A DNA stretch of 64,000 nucleotides from Aeoliella mucimassa (GCF_007748035.1 NZ_CP036278.1:1302001-1366000); one strand, 5' to 3'; numbered from the stretch's first letter, positions 17,342 through 25,893 are shown. Translations and numbers: made by a program. Notes: a model not told the origin generated them from the letters alone.

Positions 17342-18565
17342 TTAGTTGAACCACACTGCGAACGAGAAGAAGTTGCCGTTGAACATCCGCTGCAACGTAC
17401 TGGCGGTCCGTTGAGTCACGCAGTCTCCTTCCTCCAGGTAGGGCAGGGCGGCTGCGCCGTGCATCCACATCACCGCGTCGAACTCGCGAGGTTCGTTCAG
17501 CACTCGCTTCAGGTTGATGCCATGACCCTTGGCGACTCGCCAGTGCGGCAGTAGCTTCTCGCCTGCCAGCACGGACTCGGCTTCGTCGAGAAACATCTTC
17601 CAGCCCTCCACTTGCTCTCGATTCACGCGCAAAGGAGTGATACTGGTTTGCTCGGGGCCGGGGATCCACTCGCGATCGTCGTCGGTTTCCTTGGCGATCG
17701 CATCCCACACCTTGCGGCTCTCGGTAATGGTCTGTTGCAGGTGCTTAAGGGCGGCTTGCGTTCGCTCGGGCTCGACGACCTGGAACTTCATCAAGTGAAT
17801 CGCGAGGATGGCGTCGGCGATCCGATCGACGTTAAAGCCGCCGTTGTTGCCAGTGCCAAGTTCGAACGGGGGAGCATCCGCACCGGCGAAGAACGTCGAC
17901 GCGGTGACCGTGTAGAATTCCTCGGTATCGTAGGCCAACCAGACTTCACTCATCGCTTGTAGCAGGTGGGTGTAGCCAATCAGCCAGTGGACGTCGGCCT
18001 TATCGAACCCAATCTCGTACCGCTGCTGGTCGGCCTCGAGTTGCTGCCGGCGACCACCGCCGCCGACCGCGACAAACACCTTCCAAAAGGTCTCCTCTTC
18101 GCTGGCGATTCCGTCGCCATTGATGTCGAGCCGAATCAAACCGACCGGCAGCTTGAGTTTCACCTCGTCGGCCTCGATGCCTTCGAGGGTGGTTTGGGCC
18201 GTTTCCAGGTCGTTCACAAAGTCCTGCAGTACTTGTCGCGACTTCGCGTACGTGAGTTTCTCCGGGTGCTCATTCTTCGGCACCGGCAGTCGCACGAACG
18301 GCAAGTCGGGGCTATCGGTCTTCAGGCCGTAGCGGAACAAGTCCTGCGTGAGTCCTTCGACCGCGCTGAGCGTTTGCAGCACGCCCAAAGCATACTGTGC
18401 TTCTGGATTATCGGGTGTCGCTAGCTTCGCAAAGTGCTCTACTCCCTCGGCGATGCGACCCTCGACGAGGTAAGGTTCTACCTGCTCCGCGGTGGTGGCC
18501 GCCGAGATGATGGATGCGAACGAAACCGTGAACAATACAGCCAGAAATGAAGCGTAGCAGCGCAT
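17342..18565 (-). CDS. Secreted protein of unknown function with an EF-hand-like loop
   Basis: The 407-residue protein has a signal peptide (FLAVLFTVSFASIISAA). A helical N-terminal third reads like degenerate TPR helices (VEGRIAEGVEHFAKLATPDNPEAQYALGVL). A single calcium-loop-like segment, LDINGDGIASEEETF, lies at about residues 150-165. The rest (TASTFFAGADAPPFELG, MFLDEAESVLAGEKLLPHWR) matches no domain I can name. It may be co-transcribed with the BASS transporter 51 bp downstream, which would make a periplasmic partner conceivable, but that is only positional. Confidence 0.75.
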   Translation of the reverse strand: MRCYASFLAVLFTVSFASIISAATTAEQVEPYLVEGRIAEGVEHFAKLATPDNPEAQYALGVLQTLSAVEGLTQDLFRYGLKTDSPDLPFVRLPVPKNEHPEKLTYAKSRQVLQDFVNDLETAQTTLEGIEADEVKLKLPVGLIRLDINGDGIASEEETFWKVFVAVGGGGRRQQLEADQQRYEIGFDKADVHWLIGYTHLLQAMSEVWLAYDTEEFYTVTASTFFAGADAPPFELGTGNNGGFNVDRIADAILAIHLMKFQVVEPERTQAALKHLQQTITESRKVWDAIAKETDDDREWIPGPEQTSITPLRVNREQVEGWKMFLDEAESVLAGEKLLPHWRVAKGHGINLKRVLNEPREFDAVMWMHGAAALPYLEEGDCVTQRTASTLQRMFNGNFFSFAVWFN

Positions 18566-18651
18566 GGCGATTCTCCCATGGGGTGAGAAAGTAGTTCGCT
18601 ACATCTAGTTACCCTGGCAATCCCTTGGTCGGTTTCAAGCAAATCGTTTAC

Positions 18652-20334
18652 CTATTCATCCGTCACACAACCTTCGCTTGCGCTCTTCACGTTCTTGATG
18701 TACTTGTAAAGCGTGCCGCGGGTGGCTTTGTATTCGGGGGCCTTCCAGGCGGCTTTGCGCTTCGCCATCTCGTCGTCGGAGACATCGACCATGATCGTGT
18801 TCGCTTCGGCGTCGATCGTGATCGTGTCGCCGTTCTGCACCAGCGCGATCGGGCCGCCGACCTGGGCTTCGGGCGTTACGTGGCCGACGATGAATCCGTG
18901 CGAGCCGCCGCTAAACCGGCCGTCGGTCATCAGCGCGACGTCCTTGCCGAGTCCCGCACCCATGATCGCACTGGTCGGCGTCAGCATTTCGGGCATGCCG
19001 GGACCACCCTGCGGACCTTCGTAGCGAATGATCACCACGTCGCCTTTGTTGATCTTCTTCTCTTCCAACGCGTGCAGCATGTCTTCTTCGCTGTCGAAGC
19101 AGTTGGCCGTGCCGGAGAACAGCAGCCCTTCTTTGCCGGTGATCTTGGCCACCGCGCCGTCGGGGCAGAAGTTGCCCCGCATGATGCGGAGGTGACCGGT
19201 CGCCTTGAGCGGCTTGTCGAACGGGGCGATCACTTGCTGACCTTCCTTGAGGCCCGGCAGGTCGGCCAGGTTTTCGGCCACGGTTTTGCCGGTGACTGTC
19301 ATGCAGCTTCCGTCGATCAGGTCGTGCTCCAGCAGCAGCTTCATCACGGCCGGGGTTCCGCCGACTTCGTGCAGCTCTTCCTGAACGAACCGGCCCGACG
19401 GTTTCAGGTCGGCCAGCAGCGGCACGCGATCGCTCGCGGCTTGGAAGTCGTCGATCGTCAGCTTCACGTCGACCGCCCGAGCCATCGCCAGCAGATGCAG
19501 CACCGCGTTGGTCGATCCACCGACAGCGATAATCAGGTTCATCGCGTTGTCGAACGCCGCGCGGGTCATGATGTCGCGAGGCTTGAGGTCCTTCTCGAGC
19601 AGCAGACGCATCGCCGCGCCGGCTTCGATGCACTCCTTCCGCTTGTCGGAAGACACCGCTGGGATGCTCGACGAGTAAGGCAGGCTCATGCCGAGGGCCT
19701 CGATCGCGCTGGCCATGGTGTTGGCCGTGTACATGCCGCCGCACGCGCCGGCGCCGGGGCAGCTTTTGCGGACGATCTCTTTCCGCTCGTCTTCGCTAAT
19801 CGAGCTGGCAATGAACTCTCCGTAGCATTGGAACGCGGAGACGATGTCGCGTTTCTGCTCCTCGCCGCCGAACTTGGTAAAGCCTGGTTTGATGGTGCCG
19901 CCGTATACCATGATCGAAGGGCGATTCAGCCGGCCCATCGCCATCAAGCAGCCTGGCATGTTCTTGTCGCAGCCTGGCAGCGCGATCAGTCCGTCGTACC
20001 ACTGGGCGGCCATCACGGTTTCGATGCTGTCGGCAATCAGGTCGCGCGACTGCAGCGAGTAGCTCATGCCGTCGGTGCCCATCGAGATGCCGTCGGAGAC
20101 GCCGATGGTGTTGAATCGCATGCCGACCATGTCGGCCTTGGCCACGCCTTCCTTTACCTTGGTCGCGAGGTCCAGCAGGTGCATGTTGCAGGTGTTGCCG
20201 TCGTACCACATGCTGGCGATGCCGACCTGGGCCCGCTGCATGTCGTCGTCGGTCATGCCGGTGCCGTACAACATGGCCTGGCTGGCACCTTGGCTTTTGG
20301 GCTGCGTAATTTTGCTGGAGTATTTGTTGAGCAT
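18652..20334 (-). CDS. ilvD: Dihydroxy-acid dehydratase
   Basis: Dehydrates 2,3-dihydroxy-isovalerate and its methyl homologue to the 2-keto acids in valine and isoleucine synthesis; an Fe-S cluster enzyme of the cytoplasm. The 560-residue protein has the three cluster cysteines in [17 protein letters not shown] and [16 protein letters not shown]. The C-terminal half carries [20 protein letters not shown] and [14 protein letters not shown] chose the ATG at 20334 ([10 protein letters not shown]), which matches the family N-terminus; the frame extends 27 codons upstream without coding character. No other ilv gene is adjacent. Confidence 0.96.
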   Translation of the reverse strand: MLNKYSSKITQPKSQGASQAMLYGTGMTDDDMQRAQVGIASMWYDGNTCNMHLLDLATKVKEGVAKADMVGMRFNTIGVSDGISMGTDGMSYSLQSRDLIADSIETVMAAQWYDGLIALPGCDKNMPGCLMAMGRLNRPSIMVYGGTIKPGFTKFGGEEQKRDIVSAFQCYGEFIASSISEDERKEIVRKSCPGAGACGGMYTANTMASAIEALGMSLPYSSSIPAVSSDKRKECIEAGAAMRLLLEKDLKPRDIMTRAAFDNAMNLIIAVGGSTNAVLHLLAMARAVDVKLTIDDFQAASDRVPLLADLKPSGRFVQEELHEVGGTPAVMKLLLEHDLIDGSCMTVTGKTVAENLADLPGLKEGQQVIAPFDKPLKATGHLRIMRGNFCPDGAVAKITGKEGLLFSGTANCFDSEEDMLHALEEKKINKGDVVIIRYEGPQGGPGMPEMLTPTSAIMGAGLGKDVALMTDGRFSGGSHGFIVGHVTPEAQVGGPIALVQNGDTITIDAEANTIMVDVSDDEMAKRKAAWKAPEYKATRGTLYKYIKNVKSASEGCVTDE

Positions 20335-20461
20335 GATAGGAGAGGAGTTTGGAGTTGGGTGTGGGAAGTTGCTGATGGCCGAAAGCGGACCGCCGACAGC
20401 GCGGATGTTATTCACGACCGCTCATTCTACCTTTGGTTCGCGTTGGGCTGAATTGGGCGTT

Positions 20462-20604
20462 ATGCCCCCAATACCGGGAAATCGATTCGTGGGGGCAAAA
20501 CGCAGTTCGGCGATTTGCCGAAAAGTACAGTGTTTCAAAGGGTGTTTTGTTCGTTAGCGTCATAATTCTCACTCGATTTCGCCCCACCCCTGGGGGCAAA
20601 ACGC
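20462..20604 (-). repeat. Dispersed palindromic repeat element, copy 1
   Basis: This intergenic stretch holds a 35-nt module (20462-20496) with ATGCCCCCA and TGGGGGC ends that matches, at 31 of 35 positions and in the opposite orientation, a module at 63200-63234. It also holds TGGGGGCAAAACGC twice (20490-20503, 20591-20604), a motif found inverted at 63073-63086. The layout of the two loci is parallel. Nothing protein-coding is credible here. The wider gap from 20335 to 20921 otherwise contains only the REP-like hairpins described separately. Confidence 0.6.
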
Positions 20605-20780
20605 CCCTCAGCAGGTGGTAGGTACCACCCCCAGCCGACGCACCCGCGCCGATGGGAATCACGTATTAGATCAAACCAAGTGGCCAATTACTAGGAAAAA
20701 CTGAGGAGGTCGGAGGGTCTTGGGGAGGAGCGTTGCGGGCCGACGGGGGATGCCGTTGAGGGGATGTTGATGGGAGGCCT

Positions 20781-20880
20781 GGGGTTCGCGCCACCAGGCT
20801 ACGCGCTGCCGCCGCTCCGCGGCTAGGGTTGTGCAGCCGCGGAGCGGCGACGGCGCGTAGCTTGGGTCGCAAGACCCAAG
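20781..20880 (-). repeat. REP-like palindrome downstream of the RAYT gene
   Basis: A unit starting GGGGTTCGCGCCACCAGG leads into a perfect 14-bp stem (GCCGCTCCGCGGCT 20811-20824 / AGCCGCGGAGCGGC 20835-20848). A further outer stem of 8 bp is CTACGCGC / GCGCGTAG (20799-20806 / 20853-20860). Immediately next is a second hairpin, CTTGGGTC-GCAA-GACCCAAG (20861-20880), with a GNRA-type tetraloop. The first unit is repeated in direct orientation at 21440-21513 on the other side of the transposase gene. Confidence 0.85.
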
Positions 20881-20921
20881 AAACCAAGAGAACCAAAAAC
20901 AGAGATCCTCCCAACGAGTTG

Positions 20922-21374
20922 TCACTCGAACACATATTTGGGGTCGTAGTCGATGTGGTGCCGTTCGAGCATTTCGAGAAACTCCTCGTTGAAGTCTCGT
21001 TTTCGATGATGTTCTTCCTGATTGCGGATGTAATGCCGGACAACCTCGCGTTGCGAAGCACTGACACTAAAGGCACCATACCCGGTTTGCCACTGGAACC
21101 TCGTCGGTTGGTCCCCTCGCTCGTTCACCCACTTCGATGAATTGGTTTTGACCATTCGAATGGCGTCCGAAACGGCGATCGTTGGAGGGAGCGCCAGGAG
21201 TAGATGAATGTGGTCGGGCATGCCACCGACTTCGCGAAGGCATCCATTCTCGGCCCGCACGATCCCGCCCACGTATCGATAAAGCTTTTCCCTCAGCTCT
21301 TCACGAATCGTTGGCTTGCGATACTTGGTGCTGAAAACGACGTGATAGTCGAGGCAGGTAAAGGTGCTTGCCAT
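20922..21374 (-). CDS. REP-associated tyrosine transposase (IS200/TnpA-like, RAYT)
   Basis: The 150-residue HUH-type transposase has FTCLDYHVVFSTKYRKPTI at the N-terminus, the metal-binding H-U-H motif in MPDHIHLLLALPP, and the nucleophile Tyr in VRHYIRNQEEHHRKRDF. Such enzymes cut and rejoin single-stranded DNA. The ATG at 21374 was chosen because AGGAG lies 8 bp upstream. REP-like palindromes flank the gene on both sides, the classical RAYT arrangement in which the enzyme acts on those hairpins. The protein looks intact, so it may still act in trans on REP copies elsewhere. Confidence 0.92.
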   Translation of the reverse strand: MASTFTCLDYHVVFSTKYRKPTIREELREKLYRYVGGIVRAENGCLREVGGMPDHIHLLLALPPTIAVSDAIRMVKTNSSKWVNERGDQPTRFQWQTGYGAFSVSASQREVVRHYIRNQEEHHRKRDFNEEFLEMLERHHIDYDPKYVFE

Positions 21375-21439
21375 GGTGATACTCCTGAAGAGTCGAATGA
21401 GACTCCTATTGTAGCAGGTGGTGAACGCGGGGTGTTCCT

Positions 21440-21513
21440 GGGGCTCGCGCCACCAGGCTACGCCCTGCCGCCGCTCCGCGGCTTCAGACATAAGCCGCGG
21501 AGCGGCGACGGCC
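21440..21513 (-). repeat. REP-like palindrome upstream of the RAYT gene
   Basis: This second copy of the REP-like unit, GGGGCTCGCGCCACCAGG, shares almost the whole first 44 bases with the copy at 20781. Its stem is GCCGCTCCGCGGCT / AGCCGCGGAGCGGC (21470-21483 / 21493-21506). Only the loop differs (CAGACATA versus GGGTTGTGC-type), while both stem strands are unchanged. Confidence 0.85.
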
Positions 21514-21561
21514 CCTTGCTCTCTGGCTCAGCAGACTTCCCTGTCGTAAAATTGACCCATC

Positions 21562-21969
21562 ATGGCGTTTCCAGTCGACATTCAGTGGGTTACCGAAACC
21601 GAGGCGAGGCTCGGCGTGCGTTTTCCGGCGTCGTTTGTTTCCGCGATGGTAAAACGAAACGGGGGGAGCGTGGAGACCGAGTGGGATGTGTTCTACTTGT
21701 ACTCGTTTCTCGACGCGAGCGATCGCAAACGACTCCGCCGCACTTGCAGTAGTATCGATCGCGAAACCAAGTCGACGCGAGAAAGTCGGTATGGCTTTCC
21801 TCCTAACGCGGTCGTGATCGGCCACAACGGCGGCGGAGACCTGCTGGTGCTGATGCCGATGGCGGACCACCCCGACACGTTGCAACACTCGGTTTACCTC
21901 TGGAACGGTGAATCAGACGAACCACAACTCATCGCCGACGACTTCGCCGATTTGCGACGAGGAGAGTGA
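21562..21969 (+). CDS. SMI1/KNR4 (SUKH) family protein
   Basis: The 135-residue protein has the SUKH pattern: IQWVTETEARLGVRFPASFVSAMVKRNGG at the N-terminus, then GFPPNAVVIGHNGGGDLLVL, and a C-terminal VYLWNGESDEPQLIADDFADL. SUKH proteins are commonly immunity proteins against polymorphic and contact-dependent toxins, though many are solitary housekeeping adaptors. No toxin gene is visible on either side, and its left neighbour is a REP/RAYT unit. The assignment to the fold is good; a defence role is conjecture. Confidence 0.85.
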   Translation: MAFPVDIQWVTETEARLGVRFPASFVSAMVKRNGGSVETEWDVFYLYSFLDASDRKRLRRTCSSIDRETKSTRESRYGFPPNAVVIGHNGGGDLLVLMPMADHPDTLQHSVYLWNGESDEPQLIADDFADLRRGE

Positions 21970-22030
21970 GCGGAGCTCGTGCTGAGTATTGTGTGCGTGT
22001 ACCCTCCCCATAAGCCATGAGGCGGTGCCA

Positions 22031-22069
22031 ATAAAAAACTCGCAGCCCAGACGTTGCTAGGCTGCGAGT
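22031..22069 (-). terminator. Terminator of the PEP-CTERM protein gene
   Basis: Perfect 10-bp arms (ACTCGCAGCC 22038-22047 / GGCTGCGAGT 22060-22069) are preceded on the plus strand by an A-run, which is a U-run on the minus-strand transcript. It lies 50 bp past the stop of the minus-strand gene. Confidence 0.88.
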
Positions 22070-22118
22070 GGTAACAGATACTCTTTGTCGGCGAGGCCGA
22101 GTCTTCGTGGTGATCGCC

Positions 22119-23348
22119 CTAGCGTAGCCGGTGGCCGGCTACCAGGGTGACGGCCATGGCCAACGCGCCGAGGCACCAGGTCGAGGGCTCGGGCACCTCT
22201 TGGGAGCCGATGGCTTCGAGGGCGTTGATGTCGATCACGCCGTACCCGCCACCGGTGTCGTTTTCGCTGATCACCAGCGAATCGAGTGTCCAGTCGTGAC
22301 TCCATTCGTGGCCGCCGTGGGGCAGGTACGACACGTTAATCGAGCTGGGACTGGCTTCGAGCAGAAACAGTTCCGAGCCTGTTGCGTAGAACCCATCGGC
22401 ATCGGCCGGGTCGAGGATCTGTTGAATGCTGAAGACGAAAACATCCGACTTGCCAGCCTCGGCGTCGAAGAGATCGTTGCCGTTCGCATCGCGGGTCATC
22501 ATGGCGTCGACATTAATGGCATCGATGCCGCCGACGTTCTGGCTGGGCAGGATGGCCGAGGTCGGAATCGGACCCAGCAGTTGCTGTACCGCAGCGGCAA
22601 TCGTAGCCTGGTACAGGTAGGGGGTTCCCGATTCGTTCCACACGCTTACCGCGTCGGTGCCGATGTCGCCGCTCTGGTAGTCGGCCGATAGCGAGTAGAC
22701 CACCGCGCCGGTGTAGTCCTTGTTGTCGTCGCCGCCGGTTTCGACACCATCGATGTCGTTAGGCAATGGCATGCCGTTGATCTGTTCCTGCGAAGCCCAG
22801 AGTTCGAAGGTAGCCGGAGCCGAGTAAAAGCCCGCCCGCTCAATCCACAGTTCTCCAGCACCACCAACGTTGCCGATCGATACGGCGATGGGGCCTGCCG
22901 ATGGCAACTGCCATGGTGAGTAGCCGCCGGTCGCTCCGTCGTACACGTTGATGTCGCGATCGACCGAAAACACCATATGGGCATAGTCGTAGGTCATGCT
23001 GGTCAACAGGACGTCGCCGGTATTCGCTAGGGCGTCGACCTGGTCGTCCGACGTGTAGGTCGGGCGCGAGCCGCTGTAGTCGCGGCCGTCTTCGGTTCCG
23101 CCGGAGCCGTCCCACTTGATCACTTGCTCGGGATCGATAATGCCACCGACACCAAACGCCGAATAATCGCTGTCGTGCGAATACTCTTTGCCTGCCACTT
23201 GGCTAGGCAGCAACACGCTGGGTCCAGCGATCTGGCCGTCGTAAGGGGGCACCACTGGCACGAACGGAATGGTTGCCAAGGCAACACCCTGCAGGGTGCA
23301 ATGGGCTAGCACCAAGCCCAGCGAAAACACGCATTTACGTAGCATCAA
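22119..23348 (-). CDS. Secreted PEP-CTERM-anchored protein
   Basis: The 409-residue protein has a signal peptide (CVFSLGLVLAHCTLQGVALA). The C-terminal sorting tail is VPEPSTWCLGALAMAVTLVAGHRLR-like: a PEP motif, a hydrophobic span and a basic end. This targets it to the exosortase/archaeosortase-type system and the cell surface. The body contains Asp/Gly-rich segments (SGDIGTDAVSVWNESG, MTRDANGNDLFDAEAG), possibly calcium-binding, but no domain I can name. It carries its own terminator and stands alone in its orientation. Confidence 0.88.
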   Translation of the reverse strand: MMLRKCVFSLGLVLAHCTLQGVALATIPFVPVVPPYDGQIAGPSVLLPSQVAGKEYSHDSDYSAFGVGGIIDPEQVIKWDGSGGTEDGRDYSGSRPTYTSDDQVDALANTGDVLLTSMTYDYAHMVFSVDRDINVYDGATGGYSPWQLPSAGPIAVSIGNVGGAGELWIERAGFYSAPATFELWASQEQINGMPLPNDIDGVETGGDDNKDYTGAVVYSLSADYQSGDIGTDAVSVWNESGTPYLYQATIAAAVQQLLGPIPTSAILPSQNVGGIDAINVDAMMTRDANGNDLFDAEAGKSDVFVFSIQQILDPADADGFYATGSELFLLEASPSSINVSYLPHGGHEWSHDWTLDSLVISENDTGGGYGVIDINALEAIGSQEVPEPSTWCLGALAMAVTLVAGHRLR

Positions 23349-23716
23349 AAGTGTCTCCCTGAAGAAATAGAAAATCGCATAGGTCGAGTGTCGTCCCCAA
23401 AGGACGAGGGGGTCGCATCCCCCTGCGTGCTGAACGTCTTCAAACGCAGCACACCCCCAATAGTCGGCAGCCCAAGATCGTCTGGACCGACCAGATGTTC
23501 ATCGCAACGCCATGCGAGCCTCGAGGATTCTACTCGGTAGCACAGTTTGTAGCTAGCCTTTTGGGTATTTTTAGCTAGATGTCCCGGACCCCCCTATAGC
23601 GGCCATAGCGGGGGGGAGGGCTCTCTATTGCGATACGCAGGATTTACCGAGAAAACGTGCCAAAACAGATCGTTCCTTTTGGCAGCAGAGGGCTGCTGGC
23701 AATGACACCCGGAGAT
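23349..23716. other. Intergenic region with hairpins and paired TAGCTAG sites
   Basis: No gene is supported here. It holds GGGGG-TCGCAT-CCCCC and CCCCCC...GGGGGG hairpins (about 23409 and 23589). TAGCTAG occurs twice, at 23550-23556 and 23572-23578, exactly 22 bp apart (two helical turns). It is the upstream region of the PEP-CTERM gene. Confidence 0.5.
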
Positions 23717-24061
23717 TTAGGGGGCGAGATGCTGCAATTGGTTGCAGATGGTTTTTGGGGGAAGCGACCTCTCATTCCGAGAGTCGTGCAACGTCGGATC
23801 CGTCCTTGTCATCGTGTGCCGAGAGTCGCTCGATGGCCAGCGACTTGAGTTTGCCAGCAGCTCACGATGCGTCCAGGGATCCTCAAGGCCGACCGCGTCG
23901 TCGTCCATGACTTCTTCGACTACATGGTCTGGTTCTGCTTCGAGTGCAGTAAGCATGGCGAGCATCGCGCCCGCGTCGACTTCGGTGACCACAGCCTCGA
24001 TGGCTTCGTCGATCGACTCGAACTCCAGGTCGAAGTCTTGATTTAGATTCAGGACTGACAT
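23717..24061 (-). CDS. Small acidic hypothetical protein
   Basis: A 114-codon frame. The first 62 residues (SVLNLNQDFDLEFESIDEAIEAV... EVMDDDAVGLEDP) are strongly acidic and helical and look protein-like. The rest (THRELLANSSRWPSSDSRHTMTR) does not, so the gene may be frame-shifted or shorter. No clear ribosome site precedes the ATG. No family is recognised. Confidence 0.35.
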   Translation of the reverse strand: MSVLNLNQDFDLEFESIDEAIEAVVTEVDAGAMLAMLTALEAEPDHVVEEVMDDDAVGLEDPWTHRELLANSSRWPSSDSRHTMTRTDPTLHDSRNERSLPPKTICNQLQHLAP

Positions 24062-24166
24062 TCGTGGCGACGCACTACCGCCGCTGTGCGGTTGATGGTC
24101 TGTTGGCCAAACCTCAAGAGAAACCCTCTGCCGTCTCTGCGTGAGGATTCACCAGCCGAATTCATG

Positions 24167-24661
24167 CTACTCGCCAGATGCAGCGTCCACATTGTTGGTT
24201 TCAGAACTCTTGGAATTGTCCAGCAGATTGGGTAGGCGAGATGTTACTTCGGGCGGGATCTGCTGAATTAACCAGTCGCCGCAAACTTTGATTGAATAGG
24301 TGCCCCTTTGTTTCTCGCTGTTGGACAATAGGACGAGATCATCGACGCCATCATATATCCATACCCTATTTCGAGTTTCGACGAAGGCAAACCACGGGGA
24401 ACCTTTGGGGATACTTGCCTTTGATGTGCCCCTACTCTTCCCGCCTGTTTTGAAGCGATAGTTGATGTAGCCATCCTCTTCGTAAAGCTCCAGTACTCGA
24501 GAATCATCGAGGAACTGGTACTCTCCCAGTTGGGTGATGAAGTATTGAGGATAGTCGTAGTAGCGATAGTAATGGACGGCAACAGGAATGCAGGCCGAGA
24601 CGACAAGCATCATGATCAATAAGAACCGAAGGCTGAACTTAAACTTCACCGGTAGCCCCAC
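24167..24661 (-). CDS. Hypothetical membrane-anchored protein
   Basis: The 164-residue protein has an N-terminal FKFSLRFLLIMMLVVSACIPVAV transmembrane segment of a type common in planctomycete small proteins (basic residues, then FSLRFLL). The remaining soluble part (YDYPQYFITQLGEYQFLDDSRVLELYEEDGYINYRFK) is beta-rich and would face the outside. There is no recognised domain. Its codon use is less GC-rich than its neighbours. A GTG three codons downstream is an alternative start. Confidence 0.6.
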   Translation of the reverse strand: MGLPVKFKFSLRFLLIMMLVVSACIPVAVHYYRYYDYPQYFITQLGEYQFLDDSRVLELYEEDGYINYRFKTGGKSRGTSKASIPKGSPWFAFVETRNRVWIYDGVDDLVLLSNSEKQRGTYSIKVCGDWLIQQIPPEVTSRLPNLLDNSKSSETNNVDAASGE

Positions 24662-24814
24662 TTAGTCGTTGTCGAAAGCACAAGCGGCTGGGTACAGCAT
24701 AGGGGGCTGGAGGAGCGGGGAGCAAGTCGTCTCAGGGCTGATGCACCAGACGCTGTCTCCGCCCGCTCCGCGACCGCACATTCTCTACCACTACAGCCTC
24801 CGCGGCACTCGCGG

Positions 24815-24820
24815 TATAAT
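24815..24820 (+). promoter_or_regulatory. Possible -10 element of the deoC promoter
   Basis: A perfect TATAAT stands 38 bp before the deoC GTG start in otherwise GC-rich DNA. No good -35 hexamer is seen at the standard spacing, so this is only a candidate. Confidence 0.35.
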
Positions 24821-24858
24821 CCGGGTTTGTCCTGTTTCTCGAGCCCTGCGAGGTTGCC

Positions 24859-25563
24859 GTGAATTCTATTCTCGCCATGATTGATCATGCCGTGTTGCAG
24901 CCGCAGCAGACCGACGACGACGTCCGCGAAGCGTGTGCGTTGTGCGACCGGGTCGGCGTGGCCAGCATTTGCGTGAAGCCGTCGCAGGTGCCAGTCGCAC
25001 GCTTGGCGCTGATGAATTCCAAGGTGCTGGTGAGCACCGTGATTGGTTTCCCGCATGGTGGAACCAGCACCCTCACCAAGGCGACCGAAACCATGGAAGC
25101 CTGCAAGCTCGGCGCCCGCGAGGTCGACATGGTGGTGAACCTCGGCAAGGTGTTCAGCGGCGGGTGGGACTACGTGGCCGAAGACATTCGCGAGGTCGTG
25201 AAAGCGGCCAACGACAATGGGGCGATCACCAAGGTCATCTTCGAAACCGGGCTGCTTGCCAGCGACGAGCAGAAGATTCGCTTGTGCGAGATCAGCGAAG
25301 CGGCCGGCGCGGCCTTCGTGAAGACCTCCACTGGCTTTGGCTACGTGAAGAACGAAGCGGGCCAGTTGGTGAGCACCGGCGCGACCGATCACGACATCGT
25401 GCTGATGCGCAAACACACGTCCGACGCGGTGCAGGTAAAAGCATCGGGCGGGGTGCGTTCGTTTGCCGACGCTCAGCGGTTCGTGGAGCTCGGCGCTACG
25501 AGGCTCGGCACCAGCAGCACGTTGGCCCTCGCCGAAGGGGCTCCCCCGAGTTCCGATTACTAA
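24859..25563 (+). CDS. deoC: Deoxyribose-phosphate aldolase
   Basis: Cleaves 2-deoxyribose 5-phosphate to glyceraldehyde 3-phosphate and acetaldehyde, draining deoxyribose from nucleoside breakdown in the cytoplasm. The 234-residue protein has LIDHAVLQPQ-like (MIDHAVLQP) and GFPHGGTSTLTKATE near the N-terminus. It also has the Schiff-base lysine in FVKTSTGFG and the second lysine in QVKASGGVRS. The start is a GTG at 24859. Two purine nucleoside phosphorylases and a pyrimidine phosphorylase follow within 5 kb on the same strand, which fits a nucleoside-salvage group. Confidence 0.95.
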   Translation: MNSILAMIDHAVLQPQQTDDDVREACALCDRVGVASICVKPSQVPVARLALMNSKVLVSTVIGFPHGGTSTLTKATETMEACKLGAREVDMVVNLGKVFSGGWDYVAEDIREVVKAANDNGAITKVIFETGLLASDEQKIRLCEISEAAGAAFVKTSTGFGYVKNEAGQLVSTGATDHDIVLMRKHTSDAVQVKASGGVRSFADAQRFVELGATRLGTSSTLALAEGAPPSSDY

Positions 25564-25576
25564 ACGACCGACAGAC

Positions 25577-25683
25577 GAGGAACGACTTGGAAAGAACTGC
25601 CATTATTTAATACCCCCTCTCCTAGCCTCTCCCCGCAAGGGGGAGAGGGATGAGTAGAGAAAGTTCTTTCCAAGTCGCTCCTC
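25577..25683. repeat. Nested inverted-repeat element, copy 1
   Basis: A 107-bp element begins just after the deoC stop. Outer 22-nt arms (25577-25598 and 25662-25683) pair with one mismatch and read GACTTGGAAAGAACT on the left. They enclose a 37-nt core (25613-25649) CCCCCTCTCCTAGCC...GGGGGAGAGGG that forms its own hairpin around CCCC-GCAA-GGGG. The core recurs at 25792, 26841 (inverted) and 29618. Confidence 0.8.
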
Positions 25684-25755
25684 GAAGCGGTGCTGTCGCC
25701 ACAAGGGCGGCTACAGCGGCAAATCGGATACGGGCCCTCGTGCCCACATAATACA

Positions 25756-25858
25756 GAGCGACTCAAAAAGAACTTTCCCATTGTTTATAGACCCCTCTCC
25801 TAACCTCTCCCCGCAAGGGGGAGAGGGATGAGTGGAGAAAGTTCTTCTTGAGTCGCTC
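25756..25858. repeat. Nested inverted-repeat element, copy 2
   Basis: A 103-bp element has the same core (25792-25827) and the same flanking ATGAGT(A/G)GAGAAAG segment as copy 1. Its outer arms have a different sequence: GAGCGACTCAAAAAGAACTT on the left (25756-25777) pairs with 25837-25858 with one mismatch. The arm change is compensated on both sides, so the stem is kept. It ends 35 bp before the first purine nucleoside phosphorylase gene. Confidence 0.8.
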
Positions 25859-25893
25859 CACACACCTTCTAACCAACCCATTGAGAACGACGC

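Noticed and set aside
18625-20451. 608-codon open frame on the plus strand opposite ilvD
   Set aside because: It is the exact antisense of a certain ilvD gene, has His/Val/Ala/Arg-biased composition typical of a GC-rich shadow frame, and no ribosome site or family resemblance.
20408-20662. Small minus-strand frame in the ilvD-RAYT gap
   Set aside because: It is a translation of the dispersed palindromic element; no ribosome site and no protein-like composition.
24700-24780. Another REP-like unit upstream of deoC
   Set aside because: GCACCAGACGCTGTCTCCGC and CCGCTCCGCG only loosely recall the REP unit and no stem forms; similarity may be chance in GC-rich DNA.
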